Positions 37,829 through 47,328 of a DNA stretch of 64,000 nt are shown here, one piece after another. The translations under genes were made by a program, and so were the position numbers. Source of the stretch: Candidatus Merdinaster equi (GTDB lineage Bacteria > Bacillota > Clostridia > Lachnospirales > Lachnospiraceae); the NCBI GenBank assembly GCA_018064935.1, contig JAGHUF010000047.1:1-64000 (forward strand). Direction: 5' to 3'. The notes below the pieces were generated by a model that was not told the DNA's origin, did no database searches, and worked only from the letters and a program-made list of their open reading frames with translations. Position 1 is the stretch's first letter; each line of letters opens with the position of its first letter.

Positions 37829-38443
37829 TTATTTTTCTATATCCTTTGTGAGAGACATATAACCATTAGAATCATTGAGGACTGCATTCTCGCCTTCTTG
37901 AAGAGCATTCTTAAGGAAAGGCAGGTTGGGCTGAACATTGGTTGGAGCTGAAAGGGTGTTCTTCTTTGCTGCCATCTCATAATTATGAATAATCACACCG
38001 GCCTGAGTTACTCTGTCCTTCATTGGAGTCTGAAGGTGTGCTGTCATCAGATTAAGGATTCCGCGCGGGCTGCTGCCGTGACCACCGTAGAACAGATACA
38101 GAAGCTGGCGTATTCCTTCTACAGGAAGGTCATCCAATAAAATAAACAGAGCCTGTTTGATTTTCTTAAATTCCTCGGAATCGTTTATTCCCTGCAAATC
38201 GGGGAACAGATATTGGAACATGTATGGCAGGGGGCTGACCTTGAGAGCTCTGAACCATTCCATGACCTGATCAATTGAGGGCGAGGTGGAACCCTTTTCC
38301 CAGTTTTGAATAGTCTTTCTGGCAACACCTAATTCAATTGCCATGAACTCCTGGGATTTGCCCATGTTTGTACGTGTGCTTCCAAGAATGACACCGAGGC
38401 GTTTTCTGTCTTCTGACATGTAATTATTTTCTTTGCTTTCCAT
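37829..38443 (-). CDS. XRE-family HTH transcriptional regulator
   Basis: LGVILGSTRTNMGKSQEFMAIELGVARKTIQNWEKGSTSPSIDQVMEWFRAL. Confidence 0.88.
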   Translation of the reverse strand: MESKENNYMSEDRKRLGVILGSTRTNMGKSQEFMAIELGVARKTIQNWEKGSTSPSIDQVMEWFRALKVSPLPYMFQYLFPDLQGINDSEEFKKIKQALFILLDDLPVEGIRQLLYLFYGGHGSSPRGILNLMTAHLQTPMKDRVTQAGVIIHNYEMAAKKNTLSAPTNVQPNLPFLKNALQEGENAVLNDSNGYMSLTKDIEK

Positions 38444-38778
38444 TATTTGATCTCCTTTGCTTGGTGCGAATGTTGATGGCTACAAATTATTGGATACTGC
38501 TTCGAAAACTGATAAATATCAGCTTAGGGCAATATATTACTCGCAAATTTAAGTAAATGGTAACGCGAAAAAATGGAATTGTATAGTGTAAATAGTAGTC
38601 TAAATTCACCACACAATGCGAAAAATATTACGCTCGTAATTCTATGTGGACTGAGTATGGCATATACTATAATATATATGGTGAGAAAGAAAGCACACTA
38701 TATATATCTTCAGCTTGATGATAATAGGATTATTTGACCAATAATCTGTATGATTAACACGAAAAAAGGGCAATTGAG

Positions 38779-39978
38779 ATGAGCAGAATTGAAGAAACAA
38801 AAAATACTAATCATGATGGAAAAAGACAGACGAAATCAGTGTTATTGCTTGCCATGGCAGTAATACTTGCGGCGTGTGCACTCTGTGGCTGTGGTAATTC
38901 GGAGCAAAAGGAAGAAGCAAAAGCAAGCATTGTTGTTGACGATATAGTACAGACCCCCACGAAGGTTCCAACTCCTACGCCGACTCCGACTCCAACACCT
39001 GAACCTGAACCGGAATATGAGCCTGTAATCATAGGCTTCGTTGGAGACGTAATGCTCGGAAATCAGGTCTATAAGAATTATAAGGATGCTGGTGATGATA
39101 TATCGGCAGTGCTTAAGGATGGTATGCTTGACCATTTCACGGGTGTAGATGTTATGGTTGCAAATCATGAATACTGCACTACTACATCCACGGCAATAGA
39201 TACTAATCAGATATACAATATAAAGACGTCAAAAGAGCATGAACCCCTGTGGCTGGACATGGGAGTTGATGTTGTGTCGCTCGCCAACAATCATATGCTT
39301 GATTTTGGGCGTGTAAGTGCGACTGATACAATACAGGCAATGGATGAAATCGGCGTTCTGCATTGTGGGGCTGGAGAGAATCTTGAAGCAGCGCTTAAGC
39401 CTGTTATCCTTGAGAGGAATGGCAAGAAAATTGCAATCATAGCTGCGACAAGAGTAATCTGTGCCTACGGGTGGAATGCTACCAGTGAAAAGCCAGGTGT
39501 AATGACCACATATGAGAGTACTGAATACTTTGGAATGATGAAGGATGAAATCAAAAGACTGAAGGAAGAAGAGAAGTGTGATTTTGTAATCGCATATGTA
39601 CATTTTGGCACGGAACACACTACTGAAATAAATGCGTCTCAGAAGAAGATATCCTATGAGTATATCGATTCTGGGGCAGACTTAATAATGGGAGCGCATG
39701 CGCACACACTTCAGGGCGTAGAGTTCTATAAGGGAAAACCGATTTATTACAACATGGGTAATTTCCTTTTTGGATCACAGAGAGATGAAACCATGTTTGT
39801 TGAGATTACACTAAATGAGAATAACAGCTGCTCAACAAAGATATATCCTGGAGTCACAACTGGTTCAACTGTATCACTCGCAGCAGATGAAAAAAGGCTC
39901 GAGATAATAAGATACGTTGAGAAGATATCTGTCAATGCGCAGATAGACGATGATGGAAATGTTACTCAAGTGAGATAG
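38779..39978 (+). CDS. CapA family lipoprotein (poly-gamma-glutamate capsule family)
   Basis: Lipobox LAACALCGCG; PTPTPTPEPEPE linker; IIGFVGDVMLGNQVYK, SLANNHMLDFG, MGAHAHTLQGVEFYKGKPIYYNMGNFLFG. Confidence 0.92.
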   Translation: MSRIEETKNTNHDGKRQTKSVLLLAMAVILAACALCGCGNSEQKEEAKASIVVDDIVQTPTKVPTPTPTPTPTPEPEPEYEPVIIGFVGDVMLGNQVYKNYKDAGDDISAVLKDGMLDHFTGVDVMVANHEYCTTTSTAIDTNQIYNIKTSKEHEPLWLDMGVDVVSLANNHMLDFGRVSATDTIQAMDEIGVLHCGAGENLEAALKPVILERNGKKIAIIAATRVICAYGWNATSEKPGVMTTYESTEYFGMMKDEIKRLKEEEKCDFVIAYVHFGTEHTTEINASQKKISYEYIDSGADLIMGAHAHTLQGVEFYKGKPIYYNMGNFLFGSQRDETMFVEITLNENNSCSTKIYPGVTTGSTVSLAADEKRLEIIRYVEKISVNAQIDDDGNVTQVR

Positions 39979-39987
39979 TAGAGACTG

Positions 39988-40344
39988 CTATCTCCACTTA
40001 TCAAACAGAGAGTCATAATAGATATACATCTTCTGAACACTGTTCTCTAAAATAAAGTAATGTCGGATATATGGAATGAGCAATATGAGAAACATTCCAG
40101 ACAGGATGGCAATTGATAAATCAAGAGTAAACAGGCAGATGACGATAAGCCCCACTGTTGCAATGGCAAAGAAGAGGGTGACCAGGAGATGTATCAGCCT
40201 TTCATGTTGGAAGAATTTGATTTGAGTTAGTATTTTTTCTCTGAGAAATGAATCTTCACTAGCAGAAGCTGGTGCGTTGTCAGCAAGCTCAGAGAGATAA
40301 TTTAAATATGCTTTGATTCTTTTTTCCATGTGGATATAGCCCAT
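39988..40344 (-). CDS. Small membrane protein, uncharacterised
   Basis: Two hydrophobic segments LIHLLVTLFFAIATVGLIVICLFTLDLSIAILSGMFLILLIPYI. Confidence 0.6.
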   Translation of the reverse strand: MGYIHMEKRIKAYLNYLSELADNAPASASEDSFLREKILTQIKFFQHERLIHLLVTLFFAIATVGLIVICLFTLDLSIAILSGMFLILLIPYIRHYFILENSVQKMYIYYDSLFDKWR

Positions 40345-40430
40345 CTTTCATAATCTATGCACATATAATACCATATCTTACGTTTTGTTATTGAAATCCA
40401 GACTGATAAAAATTAAAAGTTGTCCTAGAT

Positions 40431-42242
40431 TTGAGGAGAATAGAGACCATGAATGAGAATCTAAAATGGGTTGCTATGTGGGGGAATGCCGTATCGATAT
40501 CGGAGAACAGACCGGAGAGCTATGCAAAAGATATTACTCTGCGTTACCCGGTTTTTTGCCCCTTTGCTGGAAACAAAATACGGATTACATTCGATAATTA
40601 TTGCGGACTTGAGGCTGTTTCAATCGCCAGAGCGACTGTTATGGTGGAGGGTGTTTTCTCGCAGGTTAGCTTTGGAGGCAGCGAAAATGTCACGATAGGG
40701 GCAGGTCAAAAGAGCACATCTGACGAAATCGATGTCTGCGTTAAAAGTGGGCAGACAATGTACGTAAGCTTCTATCTGGAGGACTATACCCAGATGAGAT
40801 CGTCTGTCTATGTTCAGGGACCCTTGTCTGGTGGAATGTATTCGCTTGGTGACGCAACCAGGGAAGTAGAATTCGATATTAACCGCTCCAGAAAAACAAA
40901 TATCTATTACTTTCTCAGCAATATTTCAATACTGACAGGTGTGGAGAACCAGGCAATTGTCTGCTATGGAGACTCAATTACTGCACAGGACTGGCCGGAT
41001 TATTTGCAGCTAGAACTCAGGGAAAATGGGCTTAACCAGTATTCTGTTATCAGAAGAGCAACCAGCGGTTCAAGAATTCTTCGAGAATATTCATGTATTA
41101 CATACGAGTCGTATGGCTTAAAGGGAACAAACAGATTTGAACATGAGGTTCCGACAGATGGGGCAACGCATGTGATTATTCAGCAGGGAATTAATGACAT
41201 TATTCATCCTGTTGGTGTGGAAGTGAATCCTTTTAGACCGATGAGCGATATGCCAGGGCTTGAAGAGCTGGAAGCAGGGATGGAATGGTATATTGCGAAG
41301 GCAAAGTCCTATGGATATAAGGTGATTCTTGGAACACTTCTTCCGATTGAGGGTTGGAGGACGTACGCTCCTTTTAGAGATGAATTCAGAAATGCATTTA
41401 ATGAATATATGCGAAATAACCACGGAGTCGATGGCGTGATTGATTTCGATAAAGCGGTTCGGGATGTACGCGCTCCGAAAGCCTTTGGCAAAAGCTATGA
41501 CAGCGGGGATCATCTCCACCCGAGTGGTAAGGGTTATGAGCGAATGGCGCAGGAAGCATTGGGATTCTTTCTGCCTGGCAATATTAAGAAAAAGAGAAGC
41601 GCCAGTTCCATGACGCGTAAGGAACGTGCACGTTTGGTTATAGAAAAGCTGAAGAGTGAATATCCAGATTCAGGGTGCTCTTTAGTATATGAAGAGCCGT
41701 GGAAGCTTCTGATATCAGTGAGACTTGCAGCGCAGTGCACAGATGAAAGAGTTAATAAGATTGTTCCAAAACTGTATGAGAAATATCCGACGATAGAGGC
41801 AATTGCAAATGCGCCGTTATCTGACATAGAAGATATAGTAAACCCATGTGGTCTTGGAAGAAGTAAAGCGCGGGATATAAAAGCTTGCATGCAGATGCTC
41901 CATGAAGTATATAAGGATATTGTTCCGGATTCTATGGAAGAGCTTCTGAAACTCCCGGGAGTAGGCAGAAAAAGTGCAAATCTGATCATAGGTGATGTAT
42001 ATGGAAAGCCAGCGATTGTGACGGATACACATTGTATCAGATTATCGAATCGTATTGGGCTTGTCACTGATGAGAAAGATCCGGCAAAGGTTGAAAAAGC
42101 TTTGTGGAAGATTGTGCCACCAGAGGAAGGGAACGCTTTGTGTCATAGGCTTGTGGATCATGGTCGTCTTATCTGCACCGCCAGAACAGCACCATATTGC
42201 GACAGATGCTGTTTGAGAGATGTTTGCAAAAGTGCAAAATAG
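40431..42242 (+). CDS. SGNH hydrolase fused to endonuclease III
   Basis: SGNH blocks VCYGDSIT, QQGINDI, DHLHPSGKGY then in-frame Nth LPGVGRKSANLIIGDVYGKPAIVTDTHCIRLSNRIGL, C-x7-C-x2-C-x5-C Fe-S loop. Confidence 0.9.
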   Translation: MRRIETMNENLKWVAMWGNAVSISENRPESYAKDITLRYPVFCPFAGNKIRITFDNYCGLEAVSIARATVMVEGVFSQVSFGGSENVTIGAGQKSTSDEIDVCVKSGQTMYVSFYLEDYTQMRSSVYVQGPLSGGMYSLGDATREVEFDINRSRKTNIYYFLSNISILTGVENQAIVCYGDSITAQDWPDYLQLELRENGLNQYSVIRRATSGSRILREYSCITYESYGLKGTNRFEHEVPTDGATHVIIQQGINDIIHPVGVEVNPFRPMSDMPGLEELEAGMEWYIAKAKSYGYKVILGTLLPIEGWRTYAPFRDEFRNAFNEYMRNNHGVDGVIDFDKAVRDVRAPKAFGKSYDSGDHLHPSGKGYERMAQEALGFFLPGNIKKKRSASSMTRKERARLVIEKLKSEYPDSGCSLVYEEPWKLLISVRLAAQCTDERVNKIVPKLYEKYPTIEAIANAPLSDIEDIVNPCGLGRSKARDIKACMQMLHEVYKDIVPDSMEELLKLPGVGRKSANLIIGDVYGKPAIVTDTHCIRLSNRIGLVTDEKDPAKVEKALWKIVPPEEGNALCHRLVDHGRLICTARTAPYCDRCCLRDVCKSAK

Positions 42243-42343
42243 TATGATTTATGGTCTGGGCCATATGATAAACATTGTTTATTGAATTGCTATTGTTTGG
42301 TAAAATATAAATGATGTGTATCGATAAAATATGAGGGGTTCAT

Positions 42344-42583
42344 ATGTTTTCTTTTTTTCGAAAAACAAATAAAGAATTAGATCAGATTATTTCAAGACTT
42401 GAAGCGAATATGTCCAATAATTATAAGGACGCGGCGCAGGATAATTTCAGGGAATTTGAAGAGAAAATGAATGAGCTGGATTTGTCTGATGCGCAGAAGA
42501 AGGTATATTCAGCGAAGCTCGAGGATTATAGATCGAGACTTAAGGAATTCACGCACAAGGATCAGAAACCATATTGGACATAA
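42344..42583 (+). CDS. 79-aa uncharacterised helical protein
   Basis: RBS tgagggg; overlaps maf by a few nt. Confidence 0.7.
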   Translation: MFSFFRKTNKELDQIISRLEANMSNNYKDAAQDNFREFEEKMNELDLSDAQKKVYSAKLEDYRSRLKEFTHKDQKPYWT

Positions 42584-43218
42584 TATCAGAAGAACTCAAT
42601 CAAAAATATAATATAGTTCTTGCATCCGGGTCGCCCAGGCGAAAAGAGATACTCACGCAGGCAGGACTTGATTTTACAGTAATAAAAAGTGAAGGCGAAG
42701 AGGTCATTACAAATTCAGATCCTTCAATGGTTACTATGGAGCTGTCAAGACAGAAGGCGATAGAGGTGTATGACAGAATAAATGGTACGTACGAAGCCAG
42801 CAGCGATATCTATGCGAAGGAAAAGCCAATCATAGTTATTGGTTCTGATACGGTTGTTGCCATAGACGGACAGATTCTGGGAAAACCCAAGGATGAAGCG
42901 GAAGCTGTGTGTATGATACAGAAGCTTCAGGGCAGAAGTCACAGCGTTTTTACTGGGGTAACTATTGTATTGCAGTCAGGCGAAGCGGAGAATACGGTCA
43001 CGTTTGCATGTGAGACTAAGGTGCATGTCTATCCCATGAGTAATCAGGAGATAGAGAATTATGTACTGACAGGGGAACCGATGGACAAGGCGGGAGCATA
43101 TGGTATTCAGGGATTATTTGCCAAATATGTCGAGAAGATAGAGGGCGATTATCTCAATGTAGTTGGCTTTCCGTTATCTGCCTTCTGGAGAGAACTGCAA
43201 AAAATGTTAAACAGATAA
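42574..43218 (+). CDS. maf: Maf family nucleoside triphosphate pyrophosphatase
   Basis: IVLASGSPRRKEILTQAGLDFTVI, VIGSDTVVAIDGQILGKPKDEAEA, GRSHSVFTGV, EPMDKAGAYGIQGLF. Confidence 0.95.
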   Translation: MDIISEELNQKYNIVLASGSPRRKEILTQAGLDFTVIKSEGEEVITNSDPSMVTMELSRQKAIEVYDRINGTYEASSDIYAKEKPIIVIGSDTVVAIDGQILGKPKDEAEAVCMIQKLQGRSHSVFTGVTIVLQSGEAENTVTFACETKVHVYPMSNQEIENYVLTGEPMDKAGAYGIQGLFAKYVEKIEGDYLNVVGFPLSAFWRELQKMLNR

Positions 43219-43244
43219 AATACTATGGGGATAAGGAGAGATAT

Positions 43245-44297
43245 ATGGAAATCAAAGGTTATACTTATGGCTTTTTTGGAAAAAGAGGAGAATACCGCTC
43301 TGAAGAGGGAATTGCTTCACAGGATGCCTTATATGACACCGGTGTCAATTGGATGTGCCTTGCAGTTGTCATGATGCAGAAGACCTGCATGAGTACAGAG
43401 ATGCATTTCAGCTTCAGGGATTCGGCGAGCGATAGGGATTTGATTGCTGCGATTGATCGTGCGCATAAGAAAAATGTTAAAGTCTGCCTCAAACCTATGG
43501 TTAATTCAGAGGATAATATTTGGAGGGCAAGAATATCATTCCCTGATGGAGAAGATGATAGCGATCCATACTGGGATGAGTGGTTTAAGAATTATACTGA
43601 TTTTATGACATACTATGCTGAGCTTGCTGAGGAAACCGGGTGCGAGATGCTGTGTATTGGTTGTGAAATGTGTGGAACAGAGTACAAGGAGAAGCACTGG
43701 AGAAAGCTGATAGCAGAAGTGAGAAAAGTATTCTCTGGCAAGGTTATGTATAACACGAATCATGGTAATGAGCTCAGTGCAAAGTGGTATGATGATCTTG
43801 ATTACATCGGAACGAGCGCATATTTCCCTGTCGGTGTTAAGACTCCAGATAACATTGAAGAAGTCGAGAGAAAAGCTGCGGAGGTTGATGCTGGACTTGC
43901 AGATCCCTCGGAGATGCCAGAACTTATCCCATGTTCTGACTACGATGTAATGGTAAAGAATTGGAAACATATAGCTGATGAGATTCAGAAGGTATACGAC
44001 AGATGGAAGAAGCCAATTCTGTTTGCTGAAATAGGCTGCAGAAGTGCCAAGACCTGTGCGTCTATGCCTTGGGATTTCAAGCATACTGATCTTCCACATG
44101 ATGAACAGGAGCAGGCTAATTTCTATTCATCATGTCTTGAAGTGTTTGCCGAGAAGCCTTGGTTTGCCGGTGCCTTCTGGTGGGACTGGAGTACAACAAT
44201 TTATCATACCAGAGAGGAAGCAGCGAAGGATAATGGATTCAATATCCACCTGAAGCTTGCGGAAACAGCATTGAAGGAAGCTTATGCTCGCCTGTAG
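43245..44297 (+). CDS. GH113-like glycoside hydrolase (TIM barrel)
   Basis: GFFGKRGEYRSEEGIASQDALYDTGVNWMCLAVVMMQ, IGCEM, FAEIGCRS. Confidence 0.75.
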   Translation: MEIKGYTYGFFGKRGEYRSEEGIASQDALYDTGVNWMCLAVVMMQKTCMSTEMHFSFRDSASDRDLIAAIDRAHKKNVKVCLKPMVNSEDNIWRARISFPDGEDDSDPYWDEWFKNYTDFMTYYAELAEETGCEMLCIGCEMCGTEYKEKHWRKLIAEVRKVFSGKVMYNTNHGNELSAKWYDDLDYIGTSAYFPVGVKTPDNIEEVERKAAEVDAGLADPSEMPELIPCSDYDVMVKNWKHIADEIQKVYDRWKKPILFAEIGCRSAKTCASMPWDFKHTDLPHDEQEQANFYSSCLEVFAEKPWFAGAFWWDWSTTIYHTREEAAKDNGFNIHLKLAETALKEAYARL

Positions 44298-44359
44298 TAA
44301 TGCTGATTTGCTGATTGTGAATAAAAAAGAAGACAAATAATAAAAAGAAGAATACTACT

Positions 44360-46534
44360 ATGAAAAAAACATTTAGTTTCTATTTTGCATTATGGTTTAC
44401 AAAAGCGATGCGACAGTTCATGCGTTTACTGGGCAAGAATGCTGCGCATCTTCCGGGAAAATTTGCTATCAAAATTTGCCCCAAATTCCTTGCCATGATG
44501 GATAAACCTAAACATACTATCGGTGTCACAGGAACAAACGGTAAAACGACAGTATCCAATCTTCTTGTCGATATGCTAATGGCACAGGGATATGCCGTAA
44601 CAAATAACAGACTCGGTTCGAACATGAAAGAAGGAGTGGCAAGCGCGCTGATTGCGAACTCTACTCTGGGTGGCAAATCGAAAAATGATTATGCAGTCCT
44701 GGAAATCGACGAGCGAAGTTCAATGCATATCTACCCATACATCAAGCCGGAATATGTAATCTGTACAAATCTTTTCCGTGATTCGATTCTTAGAAATGGA
44801 AGTCCAGAGTATATTCAGAGTATTGTGACTGCCCATATGCAAAAAGAAACTACGCTGATTCTCAATGCGGATGATTTGATTAGCGGTTCAATTGCACCAG
44901 AAAACAAAAGAGTATATTACAGCATAAGACGCATGCCAACTGACACACCCGAGTGTACGAATATTGTCAACGATTGTCAGATTTGTCCTAAGTGTGCGGC
45001 AACTCTCAAGTATGAATATGTTCGTTATCATCAGATTGGAAAAGCGGTATGCCCGTCATGTGGATTTGCATCTCCAAAACCTGATTATGATGCGCAGGTC
45101 AACAATGATGATGGCACAGTTACAATCTACGAAAGAGGTGTTGCAGAGAATTATAAACTGCTTAATAATTCAACCTTCAATATCTATAACCAGCTGTGTA
45201 TAACGGCATTGCTCAGAGAACTTGGAATATCTGCTGATCAGGTGCGCGACGGTCTGTCCAAAATTGCATTGCCAGATTATCGCTATACTCAGTTTACACA
45301 AAATGGTATGCACGTCGTTGATATGATGGCAAAAGAGCATAATCCGATAGCATGCTCGGTTGTCTTTGACTATGTGTCTAAGGAACCAGGAATGAAAGAA
45401 GTTCTGTTCCTACTAGATGACGAGACTCCCAAGGAGAGCATGTGCTGGATATATGACTGCGATTATGAGAGACTGAATTCTCCTCTGATTAAACATATTA
45501 TTATTCCAGGCAGCAGAGCATTAGACCAGAAGTTGAGACTTCTGATGGCTGGCGTTCCGGAAGAAAAGATAATCATTGGAATGGAAGATCTTGAAGCACC
45601 ATCATATCTTGAATTCGATGGGACGGATACGGTTTTTGTTCTGCACCAGCACTGGAAACCTGAGATGGATAAGAAGGTTGTGGCTAGAATACGTGAACTC
45701 TTAAGTGAGCGCGGTGAGGACATAGGAAGTTCATCGAATGTTATGAACAGTGATGACAAGGCCAAGACGAAGGAAGTCGACGGGAGACAAGAGAATGTCC
45801 CAAGTGAGCAGGGAAGAGGTAAAATTGTTGAGAGCTTGTTCCCAGAGATTGCTAATCTCTACGGAGATACTGGTAATGTCCGTTACCTTTGGAAGTGTAT
45901 GCCGGCAGCAGAATTTGTCAATGATTCATTGAATGACGTGCCTTCTTTTGTGGCTACAAGGCCGGATATTATCTACATGGGACCAATGTCAGAGCACGCA
46001 CAGGAACTTGTCATTGACAGGCTTAAGAAGTATAAGGACAGGCTTAAGCAGCTGATAGATGATAATGTTGTTTTCCTGATGACAGGTAATGCTGCTGAGG
46101 TGTTCTGGAAAGCCATTGAGAATGAAGATGGTACTATAATTGAAGGACTTGGATTGTTTGATTATGTTGCGAAAAGAAAAATGTTTGCAAGATACAACAG
46201 ACATGTTATGGGTGTGCTAGAAGGTTCGATTGAAATTGTAGGCTATAAGAACCAGTTTACACACAGCTATGGGGACAATTCATCTGAATTCTTCTTTGAC
46301 GTAACAAAGGGAGACGGACTTAACAGAGAGAATGCCAAAGAGGGTGTCAGAAAGAATAATTTTGTAGGAACTTACCTGCTAGGTCCTATTCTTATACAGA
46401 ATCCTCATCTTACAGAATATGTGCTTAAGCTCATTGGAGTTGATAATCCTAAGCTTGCCTTTGAGAAAACAATCGTTGCAGCATATGATAGAAGACTTGC
46501 TGAATATAAAGAGATTGAGTTTATTATTCAGTAG
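44360..46534 (+). CDS. MurT-GatD fusion (lipid II isoglutaminyl synthase-like)
   Basis: Mur ligase GVTGTNGKTTVSNLL, Zn ribbon CPKC..CPSC, then GatD-like SLFPEIANLYGDTGNVRYL...RYNRHVMGVLEGSIEIVGYKNQFTHSYG. Confidence 0.88.
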   Translation: MKKTFSFYFALWFTKAMRQFMRLLGKNAAHLPGKFAIKICPKFLAMMDKPKHTIGVTGTNGKTTVSNLLVDMLMAQGYAVTNNRLGSNMKEGVASALIANSTLGGKSKNDYAVLEIDERSSMHIYPYIKPEYVICTNLFRDSILRNGSPEYIQSIVTAHMQKETTLILNADDLISGSIAPENKRVYYSIRRMPTDTPECTNIVNDCQICPKCAATLKYEYVRYHQIGKAVCPSCGFASPKPDYDAQVNNDDGTVTIYERGVAENYKLLNNSTFNIYNQLCITALLRELGISADQVRDGLSKIALPDYRYTQFTQNGMHVVDMMAKEHNPIACSVVFDYVSKEPGMKEVLFLLDDETPKESMCWIYDCDYERLNSPLIKHIIIPGSRALDQKLRLLMAGVPEEKIIIGMEDLEAPSYLEFDGTDTVFVLHQHWKPEMDKKVVARIRELLSERGEDIGSSSNVMNSDDKAKTKEVDGRQENVPSEQGRGKIVESLFPEIANLYGDTGNVRYLWKCMPAAEFVNDSLNDVPSFVATRPDIIYMGPMSEHAQELVIDRLKKYKDRLKQLIDDNVVFLMTGNAAEVFWKAIENEDGTIIEGLGLFDYVAKRKMFARYNRHVMGVLEGSIEIVGYKNQFTHSYGDNSSEFFFDVTKGDGLNRENAKEGVRKNNFVGTYLLGPILIQNPHLTEYVLKLIGVDNPKLAFEKTIVAAYDRRLAEYKEIEFIIQ

Positions 46535-46608
46535 AGTGGCGCGTAGCGTAGCAACTTATTTGCTTACAATCCGCCTGAGCATTGAAGACTGACTTCATCG
46601 GATAGAAA

Positions 46609-46643
46609 CAAAAAACCATGGGATATTATCCCATGGTTTTTGC
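46609..46643. terminator. Bidirectional terminator
   Basis: aaaaaaccatggga-tatta-tcccatggttttt. Confidence 0.9.
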
Positions 46644-46680
46644 ATTACATAATTTAATTTGATTTGATTCAAAGATACAA

Positions 46681-47166
46681 TTAGTTGTCGAATGAGTAAG
46701 AACCAAGAACAGTTCCATCAAAATCAACATAAGTAAATGTAACAGTGATTGTATCTGTAACACCAGCTTCCTGTGCACATGCAGAAGCAACAGTACCAGC
46801 CATTGACTCAAGTGCAGCTTCATCAGCTGAGAACTGGCTAGGATCTACAATGCCTTCCTGGAAGGTGTATGTGTAGATGATGCTGTTATCAACAAAATCA
46901 AGAGTGATGCTTGAGTACATACTAGCAAGCTGTTCACGGGAAGGATCAATAGCCTTATCCATAGCAGCCTTCTTATCAGGTGTGTTGTAGAAAGAACCAA
47001 GAGTAGTCTTGCCTGATGTTGCGTTATCAGTAGTAGTATTTGTGTTATCAGTGGTAGTGTTTGTTGTGTTATCAGTAGCTGCAGGTGCAGTGGTCTGAGC
47101 GCCACATGCGCAAAGTGTCATTGCTGTCATAGCAACTGCGAGTACAAGTGCTCCAAATTTTTTCAT
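46681..47166 (-). CDS. DUF4854-like lipoprotein with Thr/Asn-rich linker
   Basis: Lipobox MTLCACG; TDNTTNTTTDNTNTTTDN linker; paralogous C-terminal domain in 51097-51504. Confidence 0.75.
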   Translation of the reverse strand: MKKFGALVLAVAMTAMTLCACGAQTTAPAATDNTTNTTTDNTNTTTDNATSGKTTLGSFYNTPDKKAAMDKAIDPSREQLASMYSSITLDFVDNSIIYTYTFQEGIVDPSQFSADEAALESMAGTVASACAQEAGVTDTITVTFTYVDFDGTVLGSYSFDN

Positions 47167-47328
47167 TTTTTCTTCCTCTTTTTCTTGTTTTTCGACTTAG
47201 TATTTAGTTCCGTCACATTTTTTGGCACATATTCCATTTTAACTGCAAAACCCATATGTGAAAAAGTGACAAAACCAACATACAGTATTTGTGCAAATAT
47301 GTCAATGCAAAAACATGTTCATCGAGTA

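Noticed and set aside
38811-39168. Minus-strand Gly/Val repeat ORFs over CapA N-terminus
   Set aside because: Antisense of the PTPTPTPEPE linker.
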